A stretch of DNA of 64,000 nucleotides, taken from contig JAZGUH010000713.1 in the NCBI GenBank assembly GCA_037893225.1, positions 496,001 through 560,000 on the forward strand, given 5' to 3'. The position numbers and the translations under genes are program-made. This document shows positions 36,631 to 48,217 of this stretch, in pieces. The stretch is from Hippasteria phrygiana. Lineage: Eukaryota; Echinodermata; Asteroidea; Valvatida; Goniasteridae. The notes beneath the pieces are model-generated. The model saw only the letters and a list, made by a program, of their open reading frames with translations. It searched no databases and was not told the origin of the DNA. Position 1 is the first letter of the stretch; every line of letters begins with the position of its first letter.

Positions 36631-36753
36631 CTGCATAGCAACCACACTTCTAGGGATGAGCTCTCGGTGCTGCCGGATGGCAAAATGCCAGGATCGTATG
36701 CGCATCAGGTCGTCGAACGTGAACTCTACAACCAGTCGACCCTCAGTACACAC
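36631..36753 (-). CDS. LDB1: LIM domain-binding protein, exon with FTFDDLMRIRSWHF
   Basis: The acceptor 'gaactccacag' leads into 41 codons, VCTEGRLVVEFTFDDLMRIR then SWHFAIRQHRELIPRS and VVAMQ, ending CAG before GTATGA (phase 0). It is part of the LIM_bind/LDB dimerisation domain (residues about 153-193). Compared with vertebrates, the segment between AM and DP is shorter (AMQ-DP against AMHAQDP), so two residues seem absent at this splice junction. Confidence 0.95.
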
Positions 36754-36985
36754 CTGTGGAGTTCGCAAAAAAGAAATTTAAGAAAACATGTTATCGCCGG
36801 AATTCTGACAATTTTTCCCCAGAATAATCAAATTAGTTATGAGGCTATAGGTATACTACATGTACATTTTAAGTCAGGAACATCCGCTGTTCAAAATTCA
36901 ACAACTTGGTACGACATGGCTGCAGCACTGGTGTGTTTGCACCATTCATATATTTATTCAGTGCGTGGGAGATTTCTTGCATTAA

Positions 36986-37129
36986 TTAACCCTAACCCTC
37001 CAGGGCATGTTTGCTAGAACCCTCTCAGACGCATCAGATTGCATACTTTGTCACATTGACTTGTGTGGAGAGTCCAGCAAAGTGGAGCTGTCAGCAGAGA
37101 TGCACTGCATCTGGCAGGGTTAGGGTTAA
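36986..37129. mobile_element. TTAA element, family B (TTAACCCTAACCCT ends)
   Basis: The segment starts TTAACCCTAACCCTCCAG and ends GGCAGGGTTAGGGTTAA. A second copy in opposite orientation at 47,373-47,522 shares the interior ('gcatactttgtcacattgacttgtgtg'). Both ends consist of TTAA followed by a telomere-like TAACCC motif in inverted orientation. TTAA at both borders is the signature of piggyBac-type (or Kolobok-type) target choice. Confidence 0.7.
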
Positions 37130-37437
37130 CGCACTGTGCAGTCAAGCACAGTGAGTATTCTACCATGTTTAACCAGTTCGCGTCGGATGACGTGTATACA
37201 CGCACTCAGCGAGGCAAGGATCCGGCGGAAATATCTGTTAGCGACCGGCTCGCAGTGAGCGAGGCCAGGGTGTGCTACCCGCAGATAAAGGCCTGAACCC
37301 GTCTGGCACCCAGGCTCGTGAAAATAATCCCGGCATGAACTGGTTAAATATCAGAAAGGAAAGATGTCAAAATGGTTCATGTTGGCACTCACAATTTCTG
37401 GTTGTTTTGGGGTAGTGAGAGACAGATGAACAGTTTA

Positions 37438-37507
37438 TTAAACCTAACAGTCCTGAATCCTCCAATTTTAATATGATTTTCCACACCCTACGGAGTTAGG
37501 GTTTTAA
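37438..37507. mobile_element. Miniature TTAA element, about 70 bp
   Basis: TTAAACCTAACAGTCCTGAATCC opens it and GGAGTTAGGGTTTTAA closes it. The middle 'cctccaattttaatatgattttccacac' is shared with 51,931-52,010. Both copies are bounded by TTAA with inverted (T)TAACCC-type ends. Confidence 0.65.
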
Positions 37508-38984
37508 TAGCCAAGGCTGTACATTTTCAAATATTTTAGTACCCGGGTATCAGAAGTCAGATTCATTTCAACATACATGTACATTGTAAGACTTCAAAAC
37601 GTGCCCATCAGAAATTACAATGCACATATGCACTGAAAATTACATGCCCTAATCTGACACAAATCCTGTGGCAGTTGACATACTAACATTTGCAACCTTA
37701 GACGATTATGAAAACAATATTGTGGACATTGTTTCTTCTTCTTCCTCTTGAGGCCACCCACATTTTTGGAATATTCAAGTAAAATAAACCTCATTCACAT
37801 ATTTGATGCACAATCACATATTCCAATATTCAGAATATCTGAACAGTCATACTAAAAAATTCCAGGTACAGTGAACCACATTTGAGATATACTTACATTT
37901 TTCAACCAGCTTGTGTAGTTATTTTACAAATTTTAATTTTTTAGGATAGGGTATTTAGTGTGTTTGCATTTTGTTCTCCCATGACATGGTAATGGTTAGA
38001 CCACTGGCTGTAATACAGAGAAAACTGTAATACAGGACCGGAGGTAATCAGCCTGATTTAAGGCTTCGTGGCTCCTTCATAAAAAAACAAACTGGTAGAA
38101 AATCTTCCCACATGCAGGGCCAGCTCTTGCTAAATATTTCCCCCTCCCCAAGTCACAGACTTTTGTACAATCAATCATCCTAATTGTGGTTTTGTTATAA
38201 ATGTGCCCGATACCCAGCATCAAAAAAAGAGTTGGTTTAGTAAGGAGCCAACCAGAGGACAACAGGTCTTAGGATTCGGAACCCCCTCCTCATCTTGTGT
38301 CAACAGCTGCTGCTATCACTCCTCACACATGGCAATGAAAATGTCAGAAGAGCGGGAGAATTTAACGAACAAATTTGGAGATTAGCACAGCCGGAGCTCC
38401 TTGCTAATTGTTGACTTTCCACTTCTGCTATCCTTGCCTGTCATTTGTTTAGTAATTAGGAAGGTAAAGTGGTCAACGTAGAGAGAACATAACTTTAAAT
38501 TATCCATTCCTTTCTCCCAATTTTGTGTGTACATGTTCTTTTTTATCCTGAACATGAAACAATCTAACGGTGGTATTTTTAAAGAAGCCAAACGAAATTG
38601 AAAACAGTCGGGCAGCAATGTACGCAGGATGGGCCGTTTGAGCGCGCTCAATAACATCCCCTGTCCACACTACTGCGACCCCCTTATCTCTCCCGGCCTG
38701 CTGTGCGAAGTGAGTCCTCCCCAATAACCAGGATGCACTCTGTGGAAGCTGATAAATCGGCTGCGCAATGAATCACCGGGTTATCAATTAAGTATCGTTA
38801 GGCAATCACTGAACGTGCTGTGTTTGACAAAGCCAAGATGTTTAGTAATTCGTACGTCTGAGTGGGGAGGGCATAATATTGGATTACAAAAACTTCAAAA
38901 ACTACACAGAATAACATTTTAACTTAAAGATTATTATAATTCGGTTATAAATATTTATTTTAACTGCTACAAAAACAGAATGTG

Positions 38985-40058
38985 TGTGTGGCACCTAAAT
39001 GTAGCCAGAGACCTAAATGTACAAATGTAGTCTGGACCTCCTGGGCTACATTTAGGTATAGAGTTCGTGCCCCATTCAGGGTTCGGGCTACATTGAGGGT
39101 TCGGGCTACATCGAGGGTTCGGGCTACATCTAGGGTTCGGGCTACATTGAGGGTTCGGGCTACATCGAGGGTTCGGGCTACATCGAGGGCTCCGGCTACA
39201 TCTAGGGTTCCGGCTACATCTAGGGTTCCGGCTACATCTAGGGTTCCGGCTACATCTAGGGTTCGGGCTACATCTAGGGTTCGGGCTACATCTAGGGTTC
39301 GGGCTACATCTAGGGTTCGGGCTACATTTAGGGTTCGGGCTACATTTAGGGTTCGGGCTACATTTAGGGTTCGGGCTACATCGAGGGTTCCGGCTACATC
39401 TAGGGTTCCGGCTACATCTAGGGTTCCGGCTACATCTAGGGTTCGGGCTACATCTAGGGTTCGGGCTACATTTAGGGTTCGGGCTACATTTAGGGTTCGG
39501 GCTACATCTAGGGTTCGGGCTACATCTAGGGTTCCGGCTACATCTAGGGTTCGGGCTACATTTAGGGTTCGGGCTACATTTAGGGTTCGGGCTACATTTA
39601 GGGTTCGGGCTACATTTAGGGTTCGGGCTACATTTAGGGTTCGGGCTACATTTAGGGTTCGGGCTACATTTAGGGTTCGGGCTACATTTAGGGTTCGGGC
39701 TACATTTAGGGTTCGGGCTACATTTAGGGTTCGGGCTACATCGAGGGTTCGGGCTACATCGAGGGTTCGGGCTACATCGAGGGTTCGGGCTACATCGAGG
39801 GTTCGGGCTACATCGAGGGTTCGGGCTACATTGAGGGTTTGGCTACATTGAGGGTTCGGGCTACATTGAGGGTTTGGCTACATTGAGGGTTTGGCTACAT
39901 TGAGGGTTCGGGCTACATTGAGGGTTCGGGCTACATTGAGGGTTCAGGCTACATTGAGGGTTCGGGCTACATTTAGGGTTCCGGCTACATTTAGGGTTCC
40001 GGCTACATTTAGGGTTCGGCTACATTTAGGGCTCCAGCTAAAATGTAGGTGCCACACA
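38985..40058. mobile_element. Minisatellite packaged between terminal inverted repeats
   Basis: About fifty copies of an 18-bp unit (GGGTTCGGGCTACATTTA, with variants) fill roughly 39,060-40,035. The left border TGTGTGGCACCTA and the right border TAGGTGCCACACA are exact inverted repeats, and GAATGT stands directly outside both ends (38,978-38,983 and 40,059-40,064), as a target duplication would. Because 18 is a multiple of three, the array is open in several frames; the Arg-Val-Arg-Ala-Thr translation is an artefact. It lies in an LDB intron. The likely reading is a non-autonomous DNA element whose core expanded as a minisatellite. Confidence 0.75.
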
Positions 40059-40769
40059 GAATGTAAGATGAGAAAAGTTAGAGGCGGCACAGACTATATG
40101 GATGCTCTTTTTCTTGTTGTTTTTGTTATTTTGCAAAACATTCATGAGGAGATGGTTTCCATATTGTTAGACACCACTGTAATGTACAAATGCATCTCCC
40201 GACAGTACAGACTTTTAAAATCAAAATGCATGATTAAGGTTACATTTATTTTACTAGCCTTGCATTCAAACGCCAATTTAAACTCCCGCCGACTATTCAA
40301 AAATTCAGTGGGGAAAAAATGCAACTGCTGTATGAAGGTGCAATTCACCTTGAAAATACACGTAAATTAAAGAGTAAAATAACACCGGAAAAAGACTTTA
40401 TGAGCTACTAAAATGTACAGTGAACTCCATGTGTCCTGGGGTGGCTTGGCAAGGCTGAACAAGGGTAGTAATTTTCATGACTTGATTTTCATGACTTGAT
40501 TTACCATTCACGTATTTGAAATCTTGGCATGTACATGTACCTACCTTCAGTGTTTTTGTTCAATAATATTCAATTTATTAAACTCTAAGCGTCCACCTTT
40601 ACTTCAATGAGAGTCTTGAATGGTTTTATGGTATTCGAGCGCAGAAGAAGCTTTACAGTGAAGCGCAATTCAGCCTGTGGATGAATATTTGAATCAAATT
40701 GATCTTTAAAAAAACAAATCCAAAATCCCTACAATTTCAACATACGGGTACACATTTCCAGTAGACATA

Positions 40770-41110
40770 CATGTACACGTATACAGGTAGTACATGTACA
40801 CGTATACATATGTCTGGATGCCGAAACTTCAAAGTTAATGGTCTACAGTACATGTACTACATGTAGAAGTATACTACTGTACATGCAATGCTTAAAAAAT
40901 ACAGGCCAACTAAATTCAAGATGTACTTTTCAAGATTCTCTTTCTACATTTGTATTTCAAAATCCGAAGGCACATTTACAGTACTGTACATTTGTGTAGT
41001 TACACATACATGTACACTTGATTTGTATAGTGCATACTGTACGCTATGTACAAGTACAGGGTACATGGTTTAATCATTGCTGGCCATCACATCATCTTTT
41101 ATTGAAATAC
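40770..41110. repeat. Diffuse TACATGTA-rich microsatellite cluster
   Basis: Many copies of 'tacatgta' and 'gtacatgtac', some in longer runs, interspersed in AT-rich DNA. The same palindromic hexamer theme recurs at about 42,545, 46,125-46,147, 48,585-48,760, 50,236, 54,063, 55,524 and 59,812-59,832. Confidence 0.7.
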
Positions 41111-42276
41111 ATGTACGTGAATACTAATCATAATTTACGCCCTACACCTGAAGGCTGCACCTGTAACCCACCGATAATTTAAAACGCAATTAAGCCCGCA
41201 AATCACTACCAACTCCACAGCGTCATCTTGAGCTGCTGAAAGCTGCTCACTTACTCCTACCCAGGGCTCCTCACTTCTTTTGGTGACCCCGTCACCCCGG
41301 TGCTAATTCGACCGGATTTCAATGGATATGATGCGATTAGCGAGGGCTCTTCCTTGCTTGTTCATATTTGCCTGTCCTGGAAAACAGGCTAGGAGGCTTG
41401 CGGTGAGGGTGGTGGAGGAGAGGTTCCGACAACTCTGCATTATAGAATTCAATTTGGTAATTTTGCAGGCAGCAGCAAGCACTTTACGCCTCGCAAAAGA
41501 AAAATATAGCATACAGTGTACTTGTACATGTACTCCACATGGTACTCTTCTTTATGGGCAACGAGCTTAAATATTAAGTTTTCAATTCTATGCTGAAATT
41601 TCACTTCCAAATGAAATAAATTGCGCCGGCCTCGCACACAAAAAATCTCTGCATGTACAAATGTACTCATGGTACTGAATGCATGTTTTCAGGATCAACC
41701 AAATCTGATTTATCTTGGATGCATCGGGCATTAACAAGATTTCCCACAGGACGTTAAAAGAAACATTTAAAAGAAAGACCGACTTTAAAGCCTGCATTAC
41801 GCTGATTACATCCCCATGTATTTTCTGGACACTGCCACGTTTCCTCCTTTGTAAAGTTACACAATGAGTGGCAAAGTAGGATAATAAAACGCTTGTCGGT
41901 TGTGTCCAATCACTTTAAGTGATGGCTACAGAGTTGCTCTCCGTGGATTGATGCAGAGTTCAAAAGAATCGCACCAGATTTTTATTTAATTTCATGTCAC
42001 TGGAAGATGCATTTGGAACCATCATCATTTTATTGCAATAATTATTTTCTAATAGTCCAGTGACATTGTGCTTTCCTTTTTTTAAGTTCCTGGCTATTTA
42101 CTTACAGTCTGATAATAATAATTTCATAATAATAATTTCATAATAATTCAGTAGTTTTGTTTCTTGATGTTTGCAAATGTTGTACACTACATTTAAAAAA
42201 TATTGTGTTGTACAAAAACTAAAAACAAAAACTAAATCTTGTAACATAATTGAGTAATATTTTGTCAGTTACTGCT

Positions 42277-42540
42277 TTAACCCTAAACCCTTGGGTAACT
42301 TGACTAGAAAGTATCCTGAATCCGCCAAAATCCACCTATTTTGTCATGCACAAAAAGTTGGTTTTGGTGACTGCTCAATATGGAGGTATCCTGAATCCAT
42401 CAAAATCCTGCAGTACCGCTAGGCTTGCAATCCTCAATCCATCAAAATCCCCCAGGTTTCAATATGGAGGTATCCTGAATCCGCCGAAATCCTCCAAAAC
42501 AGGGTTTGGATTTTGATGGATTTAGGTAGGTTAGGGATAA
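42277..42540. mobile_element. TTAA element, family B2 (inverted relative to 59,523)
   Basis: It begins TTAACCCTAAACCCTTGGGT and ends GGTTAGGGATAA. The interior ('caatatggaggtatcctgaatcc', 'gattttgatgga') is the reverse complement of the copy at 59,523-59,787. It contains internal repeats of 'gaatccatcaaaatcc'. The right TTAA has decayed to ATAA. It is non-coding. Confidence 0.7.
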
Positions 42541-43500
42541 GGTAAGTACATGTACATGTACATACACGTACATGCAATCTTTTGAGGCATTACATCTAAA
42601 ATGTATGCATTTATCGGTCACTCCATCAGTCTACATACCTTTCCTCGCATATTTTTTTCCTTAAATACATGGAAACCAAAAAAATGTGCCACAGCATTTA
42701 TGGCACATTTTCAACCCCTTATAAAATTACAGGGACTCAAAATCTTAATCTATTTTTTCCCCCTGTGGATAAAAGTTTAGTGATAACCTGCAACCTTTAC
42801 AAAGCATTCAAGCATTTTTTTCCCCATAGTTTGCCAGAAAACAGGGCAAAGACGCGAGTATAACATATCACAGACTTTTCAGACTGAGAGTTGTGGTTCA
42901 AATGTATTGAAGACACATGGAGCGATTTCCGACACCATAACGTTATGACAGGCTCATTGGCCAAGTGTTAGCTTAAGATTATGCATACACTGTGCCATGC
43001 ACCATCAACTCTGGACAAACAAGGCACTATGACATCCAAACACTGTTATTAAAAGCAAATTCTCAAGTCCCCAGTCTCTTTACTTTGTTGTTTTTCTTCC
43101 ATTTTGCAGTTCTACAAGGTCCTGTTATTTCAAGGTAATTTGGCTGGTCGTGCCAGCAACCTTGGTACGAAGTTGACGGCACACTTATTAAACATCCTAT
43201 TTGACAAGGAAAATGTATGTTGTACAAGTAAGCATCGTTTGAATAGCATAGCCACGAACATTTGCGACCTACATCCGGAGACAAAACAATCTTTTCTTTT
43301 TCTGCACCAAAAAATAAAGCAGTTTCTTTGGGAATTACTTAACTATCTTGCACTAGGATTGAAAACACAGCACCCTCATGCAAAGCGGTCGTCTACAAGT
43401 GCATTCCTGTGTGCACTTAATTCATTGTTTGCCTATTGTTTGCATTAAACTTGGCTGCATAAGCCCGTATTAATTGGCACAACAGCCAGCCAGAAGAGTA

Positions 43501-43710
43501 TTAACCCCTCGTGTATGGATGATGCCAAATAGCACACAAAAAAAAGTGGCACCAGGTCGGATGACGCCATTTGTGCAGTTTCAATCCATTGTTGGATTAT
43601 TGTGTATGTTACGCTTGACTGCACAAACACATTGTGGCCGTTTTGCTTGGCTGCACAGGCCGCCTTGGCACCCTGACGCCTCACTACGATAACCGTACTC
43701 AAGGGGTTAA
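43501..43710 (+). mobile_element. TTAA element, family A (piggyBac-like MITE), copy 1
   Basis: It starts TTAACCCCTCGTGTATGGAT and ends CCGTACTCAAGGGGTTAA, giving inverted termini TTAACCCC...GGGGTTAA of up to 16 bp. The interior has the family phrases 'gcagtttcaatccattgttgg' and 'gcttgactgcacaaacacattgt'. It is directly preceded by a decayed relative (43,400-43,500). Ends of TTAA-CCC are typical of piggyBac elements; no transposase is present. Confidence 0.8.
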
Positions 43711-43884
43711 GGACAACCTGTGAACAGAGGTTCTTAAAAAAAAACAAAAAAACTGCAGCACAAAAGATTTAAGACAAAGAGGCAGTGAGATGAAGGCATC
43801 CTGGGCAAACCCCATGCGGAGAAAACTGTGCACTTGAGCAGATAGTGTCAAGTGCCCATTACAGGTCTTCGGGGGAATTCTTAC

Positions 43885-44057
43885 CTTTGTGAACATTGGT
43901 TTGCCGTGGTGTGTGACCATCGTGGTCTGATCGCAGTCCAATGTGATGGTCGTATTGTGGAACGACTCCTTGGGATGCTTCAGTAGATAATACAGATCCG
44001 TAACTCCGCCTTCAAACACCGTACGGAAGTATCGGGGGATTAAGGTCCTACCAATGG
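43885..44057 (-). CDS. LDB1: LIM domain-binding protein, exon with IGRTLIPRYFRTVF
   Basis: The acceptor 'ctaaccacag' is followed by the completion of an Ala codon and IGRTLIPRYFRTVFEGGVTD, LYYLLKHPKESFHN, then DCDQTTMVTHHGKPMFTK, ending AAG before GTAAGA (phase 0). This is the heart of the LDB dimerisation domain (residues about 95-152) and is almost collinear with human LDB1 and LDB2. Some positions (GVTDLYY) look like LDB2 and others (HPKE) like LDB1, as expected for a gene that predates the vertebrate duplication. Confidence 0.97.
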
Positions 44058-44605
44058 CTGTGGTTAGGATAAACAAAAAGATAAAAAAGTAGATAAGAGT
44101 AACTATGGTAACAGTGTAAGGGTCGTACCGTCTTACAAAGGTTATGTATTTATTGGAAGAAGATACTTTTATAAAAGATACATGTACATGAACAGGACTC
44201 AATACAAATTCAAGAACCCGCGTAGATCAATATGATATTTCAAAATTCAAATAAAAATTATACTGATCAAACTTTTTCCAAGACAGGGAAATTTGAGATA
44301 TTAAAAAGTAACGTTGGTTATGCACTCGATGACACCAACCACTTAGCAAAAAAAGTTCAACTCTGTTGGGCTAAAAAAAATGGTGATGGAAACTTATGGC
44401 CACTGTACAAGTACTCAACCATGGTATTTAAAATCATCCCCTAAAGTTAGGTATGGCTGACTGACTAAATGAATTCATTTCATCAAATCGGGAATTCTAC
44501 GGCCTTGTAAGCATGAGAACCATATTGTTTTTTCTAACCTTATGGACGCTTACAAGCAACTACACGTATAAAAATTAAAATCATCCCTCCGCTGAACAAA
44601 GATAT

Positions 44606-44710
44606 TGACAAAATTGGAAGACTGCCAACAATAGGACAAGATGTATGTAGAGGTCTCAGCTGGTAGTGCACCGGTACGGTTTTCCAGAGGTCGCAGGTTC
44701 AAGTCTTGAT
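44606..44710 (+). mobile_element. Decayed tRNA-derived SINE
   Basis: 'gacaaaattggaagactgccaacaataggacaag' then 'ctcagctggtagtgcaccggtacggttttccagaggtcgcaggttcaag' matches the copy at 44,845-44,965 position by position with many substitutions. The tRNA part is no longer foldable. Confidence 0.65.
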
Positions 44711-44844
44711 TTTTATGTATTTTTATTTTGTTCTCTTTAAAAAAAAAAAACACACAAAAAGGAATTGAAGTCTACAGTACAATAAGAAGAAAAAAATGTA
44801 GTCGTTCATTTTTCAAGAATTCTTCAAACAATCCACAAGGGATA

Positions 44845-44965
44845 CTGACAATTTGGGAGACCGCCAACATAGGGCAAGATAGCTCAGTTGGTAGAGCGCC
44901 GGTACGGTAACCCGGAGGTCGCAGGTTCGAATCCCGCTCCTGCCAGTTTCTTTGTTCACTTTAAA
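44845..44965 (+). mobile_element. tRNA-derived SINE, best copy in the window
   Basis: A leader 'ctgacaatttgggagaccgccaacat' is followed by a tRNA-like head from 44,872: 'agctcagttggtagagc' (D-arm, A box), a CCGG...CCGG anticodon-type stem and 'ggttcgaatcccgctcctgcca' (B box). The tail is 'gtttctttgttcacttt'. Mismatches in the acceptor and T stems and the shared non-tRNA leader and tail show that it is a SINE copy and not a functional tRNA gene. Confidence 0.75.
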
Positions 44966-45558
44966 AACATTTTTCAAGAAGATAGCTTAATCCTAGAGCA
45001 AAAAAATACGATGAGCTGAGTAAAACGTGAAGCAGTGTATAACAAAATTGACAAAATCAATTCTCCTGTCCCGCAATATACGGCAATACAATTTTCCAAG
45101 CAATAACATGTTTTCAAGATAATACCTCAACTCATGTTCTGTTCTGCATCGTTGCAACGCCATTAATGGACTGCCTCCAGCATTTAAATGTTTTTTGGGC
45201 TCAATAGCAAATTATGGATGCTAATATTTTGTAGTCTCTTGAAATTCAGACTTTTTCTCTTTTTAATCTATACATTATTCATAAAAACTGCAATTGTAAT
45301 CATGTTGGATTGTTGGTGATGGTAACACAGTGTTTTTTTTATTGCCAATGATATCATCGTCAAGATTGAACAACTTTTGCGGGCGGGCTTACATCTGACA
45401 ATATTTCTGTCCTTGACAAATGACTGAAAGACGGACATGATTTGAAATCTTTATTTTTTTCATTGTTTCAGATTGATTCACAGCATTTTCCTATTTTTAT
45501 TTCTGTGAGCCTTTGAAAATTACAAGTGCTACCCAAAAGTTGTTGAAAGTGATCTTAC

Positions 45559-45661
45559 CATATCTTTTGGGGCCATCTTCTAAACAGAACGACAGGGTGA
45601 GGCTTGCGTCATCCTCAAAAAACTCTGTGGCGAATGCATCCCACCATAAATTGTCACTTTC
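45559..45661 (-). CDS. LDB1: LIM domain-binding protein, exon with ESDNLWWDAFATEFF
   Basis: The acceptor 'gacgcacacag' precedes 34 codons, ESDNLWWDAFATEFFEDDAS then LTLSFCLEDGPKRY, plus one base before GTAAGA. The segment is the family's most recognisable N-terminal block; the vertebrate counterparts are nearly the same apart from single substitutions. It encodes residues about 61-94 and starts the conserved dimerisation region. Confidence 0.97.
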
Positions 45662-46479
45662 CTGTGTGCGTCAAAAAAAGAAACACATTTGGTCAACAAA
45701 TTATAGGAATCAAAAAGACTAATGTTAAATAAGGAGAAGAAAAACATCATTTTTGCAGGTTCAATGGTGAGAAAAAAATTCAACCGGCAAGAAAAATTTG
45801 CATATCTGTATAAATTTTAAAAGACCAAAGTTGGTCAATCGAACCATGCATGGACTCCATAATCAAATTTGCTAAGTTTAGACAGTTTCTTTTTGCTGAA
45901 ATAATGCCCAGTACACATTTGGCTGAAGAGTGCATAGAGCTCGAGACTGAAAGTGTGTCAAGCTCTTGGGTTAATACGGGTGCATTGAGCTGTGGATCGA
46001 GTGAATAATGTGAATAAGTCACACGGGTGGCTGTGAACATGTACTGCACCACATACATTGTATATGCATGACCATTACATTCCTTATTACACAGAAAATG
46101 CAAAATAGAAAAGGGCTACATTGAACATGTACATGTACATGTACATGTTTGTACTAATATAAATTTATAAATTTGTAAAGTATATTTACACGTGGTTTAG
46201 AACTTTATTTTTTAAAAAAATGTAGCTATGGTTGAAATTTGCAGAGTACGTGAGACACAAAAATGCATTTGTACCAGTGGCACAACCCCAGAAAGGGGAG
46301 GGGGGGGGGGAGGTTTTAGCCAGAATTTGTATAAAGGTGTCCAAATTTGTAGTAAATTGAAAAAAAATTGGGTGTTTAAATTGTCCAGTTTTATTTTTTA
46401 GCATTTGACAAATAAAACCGGGTTTCAAAATTCCAAATAGAGTGTCTTTTGGACACCCAGACATCCCTCCAGCTAAGCA

Positions 46480-47020
46480 CGGGGAGGGGGATGGGGGTTG
46501 GGGGAGGGAGATGGGGGTTGGGGGAGGGAGATGGGGGTTGGGGGTTGGGGGAGGGAGATGGGGGTTGGGGGAGGGAGATGGGGGTTGGGGGAGGGAGATG
46601 GGGGTTGGGGGAGGGAGATGGGGGTTGGGGGTTGGGGGAGGGAGATGGGGGTTGGGGGAGGGAGATGGGGGTTGGGGGAGGGAGATGGGGGTTGGGGGAG
46701 GGAGATGGGGGTTGGGGGTTGGGGGAGGGAGATGGGGGTTGGGGGAGGGGAATGGGGGTTGGGGTAGGGGGTGGGGGTTGGGGAGGGGGAGGGGGGTTGG
46801 GGTGGGGGAGGGGGAGGGGGGTTGGGGTGGGGGAGGGGGAGGGGGGTTGGGGTGGGGGAGGGGGAGGGGGGTTGGGGTGGGGGAGGGGGATGGGGGTTGG
46901 GGTTGGGGAGGGGGTTGGGGTTGGGGAGGGGATGGGGGTTGGGGAGGGAGATTGGGGTTAGGGGAGGGGGTAGGGGAGGGGGTGGGAGTGGGGGTGGGGG
47001 AGGGGGTGGGGGTTGGGGGA
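46480..47020. repeat. G-rich minisatellite (about 21-bp unit)
   Basis: Tandem copies of GGGGGAGGGAGATGGGGGTTG and shorter variants run for about 540 bp with the plus strand almost pure purine and T. Its runs of four to six Gs could form G-quadruplexes. Both strands are open for long distances because of the repeat; the glycine- or proline-rich translations have no protein features and are not genes. Confidence 0.92.
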
Positions 47021-47372
47021 TTGAGCCTTCCCCTAAAGCTTGTCACGTCTATCATTATTTCATCAGTCTTTATCATGCACTGTTCAGAATAGTATATATG
47101 CAGATGGCTGCAACAAAACATATCCGAAAAGTAGAAACATTAACAAATGGAATTTATGCCACGACAGACAGCAAATATTTGGGAGGGAAAAAAAATGGTG
47201 AGTCCCTCTCAAAGGCAAATCCTGGGTGTGCCACAGATTTTTTCAGTCACACGTCAGCGACCACTGTATGTCAGACTATCAATAGGGTTGGATATCAAAC
47301 CATGGAGGGTTTCAGAGAGTTCAATCACTGCAAAAAAATATTCCAACTCATCATGATTGCATGTACCTTAAT

Positions 47373-47522
47373 TTAACCCTAACCCTGCCAGACGCAGCAC
47401 AGTGCATCTGTGGTGACAGCTTGACCTTGCTGCACTCTGCACACAAGTCAATGTGACAAAGTATGCAATCTGATGCATCTGGCAGGGTTTCTAGCCAAAA
47501 TACCCTGGAGGGTTAGGGTTCA
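47373..47522. mobile_element. TTAA element, family B, second copy (inverted)
   Basis: It begins TTAACCCTAACCCTGCCAGA and ends GGAGGGTTAGGGTTCA. The interior is the reverse complement of the copy at 36,986-37,129. The right TTAA has mutated to TTCA. Confidence 0.7.
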
Positions 47523-48217
47523 TTGTACATGTGTATTTGTACAGAATAAGGTACATGTACCTGAATATATTATGTTACCTCTACAATCTCCCTTTTAAAA
47601 AAATGTAAGATCTTAATTCCTGTTTTCCTATGATTGTGCGAATCCACTGCCACGTAATTTTCTCAGGATTGAATTTTGCAGGAATCTAATTTCAGTTGAT
47701 ATTCAAAAATCGAATTAACATGTAGTTGTTATTTAATACAACTAAATTTGTAATTGTTTAATCTTTGTCGTGCAGATAGCACAAATACTGTACTTTAAAT
47801 GGACTTACATTTGTACTTTAAATTTTGTTTCTACATAAATCTATTAAGCACTATGCTTTGGTTAATTCTGGTCTAAAGATTAAAATCAACATAATACATA
47901 TACAAATGTACATAAATGTAATTGGCAAATTTAAAAATTCAATTAAATGCATTTACTTTGGTCCAATTATCTTTGATTTAATAACGTCCTCCGAGTTAAA
48001 TTTTGTTTTGGCGACGAACGTGTCATGCATAAAAACATACAATGTACTATATGATGCCCATAATAAGCATGCCTTGTTTTTTAAACATTCAATGCACAGA
48101 CTTTGTGTCGACAGGGTTTATGTATACATGTGTAGTTAAATTATTCAATTAATACTGGAAAACTGCTAAGCCAGATGGAAAAGATGAGATGATTCCAAGC
48201 TAAGAATTTATGACCAA

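Larger units (their letters stand above)
36754..43884 (-). other. LDB intron (7.1 kb), repeat-rich
   Basis: It holds a 144-bp TTAA element (36,986-37,129), a 70-bp TTAA element (37,438-37,507), the 1.07 kb minisatellite element (38,985-40,058), a cluster of ACATGT-type microsatellite at about 40,770-41,110, an inverted-repeat element (42,277-42,540) and a family A element (43,501-43,710). There is no additional exon that I can see. Confidence 0.6.

Noticed and set aside
36601..37017. 138-codon plus-strand frame
   Set aside because: It is antisense to the LDB exon at 36,631-36,753 and runs into a TTAA element; it is a shadow frame.
38982..40370. Long plus-strand open frames of Arg-Val-Arg-Ala-Thr repeats
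   Set aside because: They follow from an 18-bp (multiple of three) minisatellite; no splice sites, start context or protein-like composition support a gene.
43699..44202. 167-codon single-exon minus-strand protein
   Set aside because: Only the part matching the LDB exon 43,885-44,057 is coding; the rest is read-through into introns on both sides.
44872..44945. Functional tRNA gene
   Set aside because: A and B boxes are present, but acceptor and T stems have mismatches, the anticodon loop is irregular, and other copies share the leader and tail, so it is a SINE.
46186..47376. Open frames of 170-311 codons rich in Gly-Trp or Pro-Ser on both strands
   Set aside because: They are translations of the G-rich minisatellite; openness on both strands is a property of the repeat.
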